A stretch of DNA of 32,672 bases from an uncultured Porphyromonadaceae bacterium (GTDB lineage: Bacteria; Bacteroidota; Bacteroidia; Bacteroidales; Muribaculaceae). The DNA is taken from the NCBI GenBank assembly GCA_900550645.1, contig URTA01000027.1, positions 1-32,672 on the forward strand, written 5' to 3'. Every line of letters begins with the position of its first letter. Position 1 is the stretch's first letter. The notes under the pieces are model-generated. The model had not been told where the DNA came from, ran no database searches, and was given only the letters and a program-made list of their open reading frames with translations. Below are positions 31,754 through 32,672 of this stretch, in pieces. Made by a program: the position numbers and the translations under genes.

Positions 31754-31847
31754 TAATTCGACTGAATATTTTGCCGGCGGTGCATAACCTTGCGAAAATA
31801 TGTTGTCCAGCATGTTTTTCGTGAGCTTTGACGAGTTGCGAGAGCGG

Positions 31848-31880
31848 TTTGGCGGTTTGGCATAAAATGTGTAACTTTGC
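31848..31880 (+). promoter_or_regulatory. Promoter of the gene at 31929
   Basis: TTTG (31848-31851), 20-base spacer and TAACTTTGC (31872-31880). The leader would be about 42 bases. Confidence 0.82.
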
Positions 31881-31928
31881 AGTCCGACAAACAGAGATAT
31901 TTATTCACCTGATAAACCCTTTTTCCAG

Positions 31929-32582
31929 ATGACAATTGTACTGTACATACTGCTCGGTTTCGCGCTCGCCCTCGGCTATTCGTGGGCGGACGAGGCGATA
32001 CGCAAGGTGGTGAAGCAACGCCGCCGCGAACGCATGATGCAGCCCAAGCCCGGCCGCACTGTCGTAATGGGCGTGGAGTACCCCCTGCCCGAAGGCTACG
32101 ACTATTACCGCGACCTCATCGTCCCCGTGCTCGACAGCCTCGGCACTGACCCGCAGCAGGAGAACGAGCGGACGTGGATGTTCAAGTTCCAGGGCTTCAC
32201 GTTCCTGGCTTGCGGCCCTACGGAGTCGCCCATGCAGCGGCTCGTACTGCCGGGCATACTTTCAGTCGCCCCCGACGACCCCAAGCTGTCGAGCGTAATT
32301 TCGGCATGCAACGAGGTGGCGAGCAACTGGGGCCCGAAATTCACATGGGAGATAGCGCACGACGATGAGGACAACACCGACAAGTACAACTTCTCGCTGC
32401 TTTTTGACGTGGTGATAACCGCCAACTCCCCCGAACCGACGGAGCAGATGCGCATGTACCTCGGCACATTCTGCTCGTTGCTGATAGAGCTGCGCACCAA
32501 GCTCAACGAGATAGCCGGCAAGGAGGAAGCCTCGGCGTGGAAATTCGACAGCGGCCGCATGAGCAAAGAGCAGATGAACTGA
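31929..32582 (+). CDS. Membrane-anchored protein with YbjN-like domain, function unknown
   Basis: The 217-residue product begins with one membrane segment (about 2-20, T-I-V-L-Y-I-L-L-G-F-A-L-A-L), a basic stretch (K-Q-R-R-R-E-R) holding that side in the cytoplasm, and a soluble domain. The pattern of short strands (M-F-K-F-Q-G-F-T-F), a helix after L-P-G-I and D-P-K-L-S-S-V-I-S-A-C-N-E-V, and a final long helix suggests a YbjN/type III chaperone-like fold, a weak inference. No catalytic motif. It has its own promoter and terminator (32615-32638). Function unknown. Confidence 0.75.
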   Translation: MTIVLYILLGFALALGYSWADEAIRKVVKQRRRERMMQPKPGRTVVMGVEYPLPEGYDYYRDLIVPVLDSLGTDPQQENERTWMFKFQGFTFLACGPTESPMQRLVLPGILSVAPDDPKLSSVISACNEVASNWGPKFTWEIAHDDEDNTDKYNFSLLFDVVITANSPEPTEQMRMYLGTFCSLLIELRTKLNEIAGKEEASAWKFDSGRMSKEQMN

Positions 32583-32614
32583 CCCTCCACGCCGCTGCCA
32601 CAGCACACACGCGG

Positions 32615-32638
32615 GGGATATGCCAGCCGGCATATCCC
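32615..32638 (+). terminator. Hairpin after the last gene
   Basis: Perfect ten-base arms GGGATATGCC (32615-32624) and GGCATATCCC (32629-32638) with loop AGCC, 33 bases after the stop. The expected T-run cannot be judged because the adapter begins at the final base. Confidence 0.75.
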
Positions 32639-32671
32639 TGTCTCTTATACACATCTCCGAGCCCACGAGAC
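32638..32671 (+). other. Transposase/sequencing adapter, not genomic
   Basis: The end begins with the 19-base mosaic-end CTGTCTCTTATACACATCT and continues CCGAGCCCACGAGAC, the Nextera read-2 adapter in reverse complement. On the other strand it encodes the well-known artefact peptide G-S-E-M-C-I-R-D. These bases should be trimmed; the true sequence ends at about 32637. Confidence 0.97.
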
Positions 32672-32672
32672 C

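Noticed and set aside
32262..32666. Minus-strand frame beginning MGSEMCIRD
   Set aside because: Its start is encoded by adapter sequence and it is antisense to the gene at 31929.

Overview
The window looks like one contig from a GC-rich member of the Bacteroidales (Bacteroidota), probably near Muribaculaceae; the family is inferred. Support: Bacteroidota-type promoters (TTTG, 19-20 bp, TAnnTTTGC) before many genes, no obvious Shine-Dalgarno sites, type IX secretion style C-terminal sorting domains, BspA-type leucine-rich repeats, a topoisomerase I without zinc fingers, and expanded AAA ATPase/DUF4143 families. The left edge cuts a tRNA-Asp. The right edge ends in sequencing-adapter sequence, so the last ~34 bases are not genomic.

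Layout. 1-3047: tRNA-Asp, then the compact housekeeping operon aroQ, O-methyltransferase, rbfA, LolC/E-like permease. 3059-4517: ATPase/nuclease-like gene behind a three-unit 33-bp operator-like repeat. 4547-5702: a membrane protein and a lipoprotein sharing a bidirectional terminator. 5790-12433: a five-gene minus-strand virion-structure module (scaffold-like, capsid-like, adaptor-like, portal, large tail/nozzle-like) with its own promoter and intact genes but no terminase, integrase or lysis gene. 12576-15127: a PD-(D/E)XK-like protein with a palindromic promoter, a leucine-rich-repeat surface protein and tRNA-Phe. 15219-20120: a second ATPase, a type II restriction-modification pair (MvaI/BcnI-like endonuclease and C5 methyltransferase) and a small MNT nucleotidyltransferase, the last two starting from near-identical duplicated promoters. 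20133-22312: a secreted two-domain protein and kbl. 22434-25911: a third ATPase, a TatD-family hydrolase and a fourth ATPase. 25951-32582: topA, a large secreted adhesin-like protein and a membrane-anchored hypothetical protein.

Two systems stand out. First, all four AAA ATPases with PD-(D/E)XK-like tails (two with degraded active-site motifs) have their own unrelated set of short motifs, repeated or inverted at about two, three or five helical turns and overlapping the core promoter. This suggests that each protein, or a cognate partner, reads its own operator. Second, the virion module lies between ordinary chromosomal genes with all reading frames open, as expected of a domesticated capsid locus or gene-transfer-agent-like element, although a partial prophage cannot be excluded. 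Between these lie the restriction-modification/MNT genes and the PD-(D/E)XK gene, so roughly 3-25 kb is an accessory or defence-like region surrounded by housekeeping genes.
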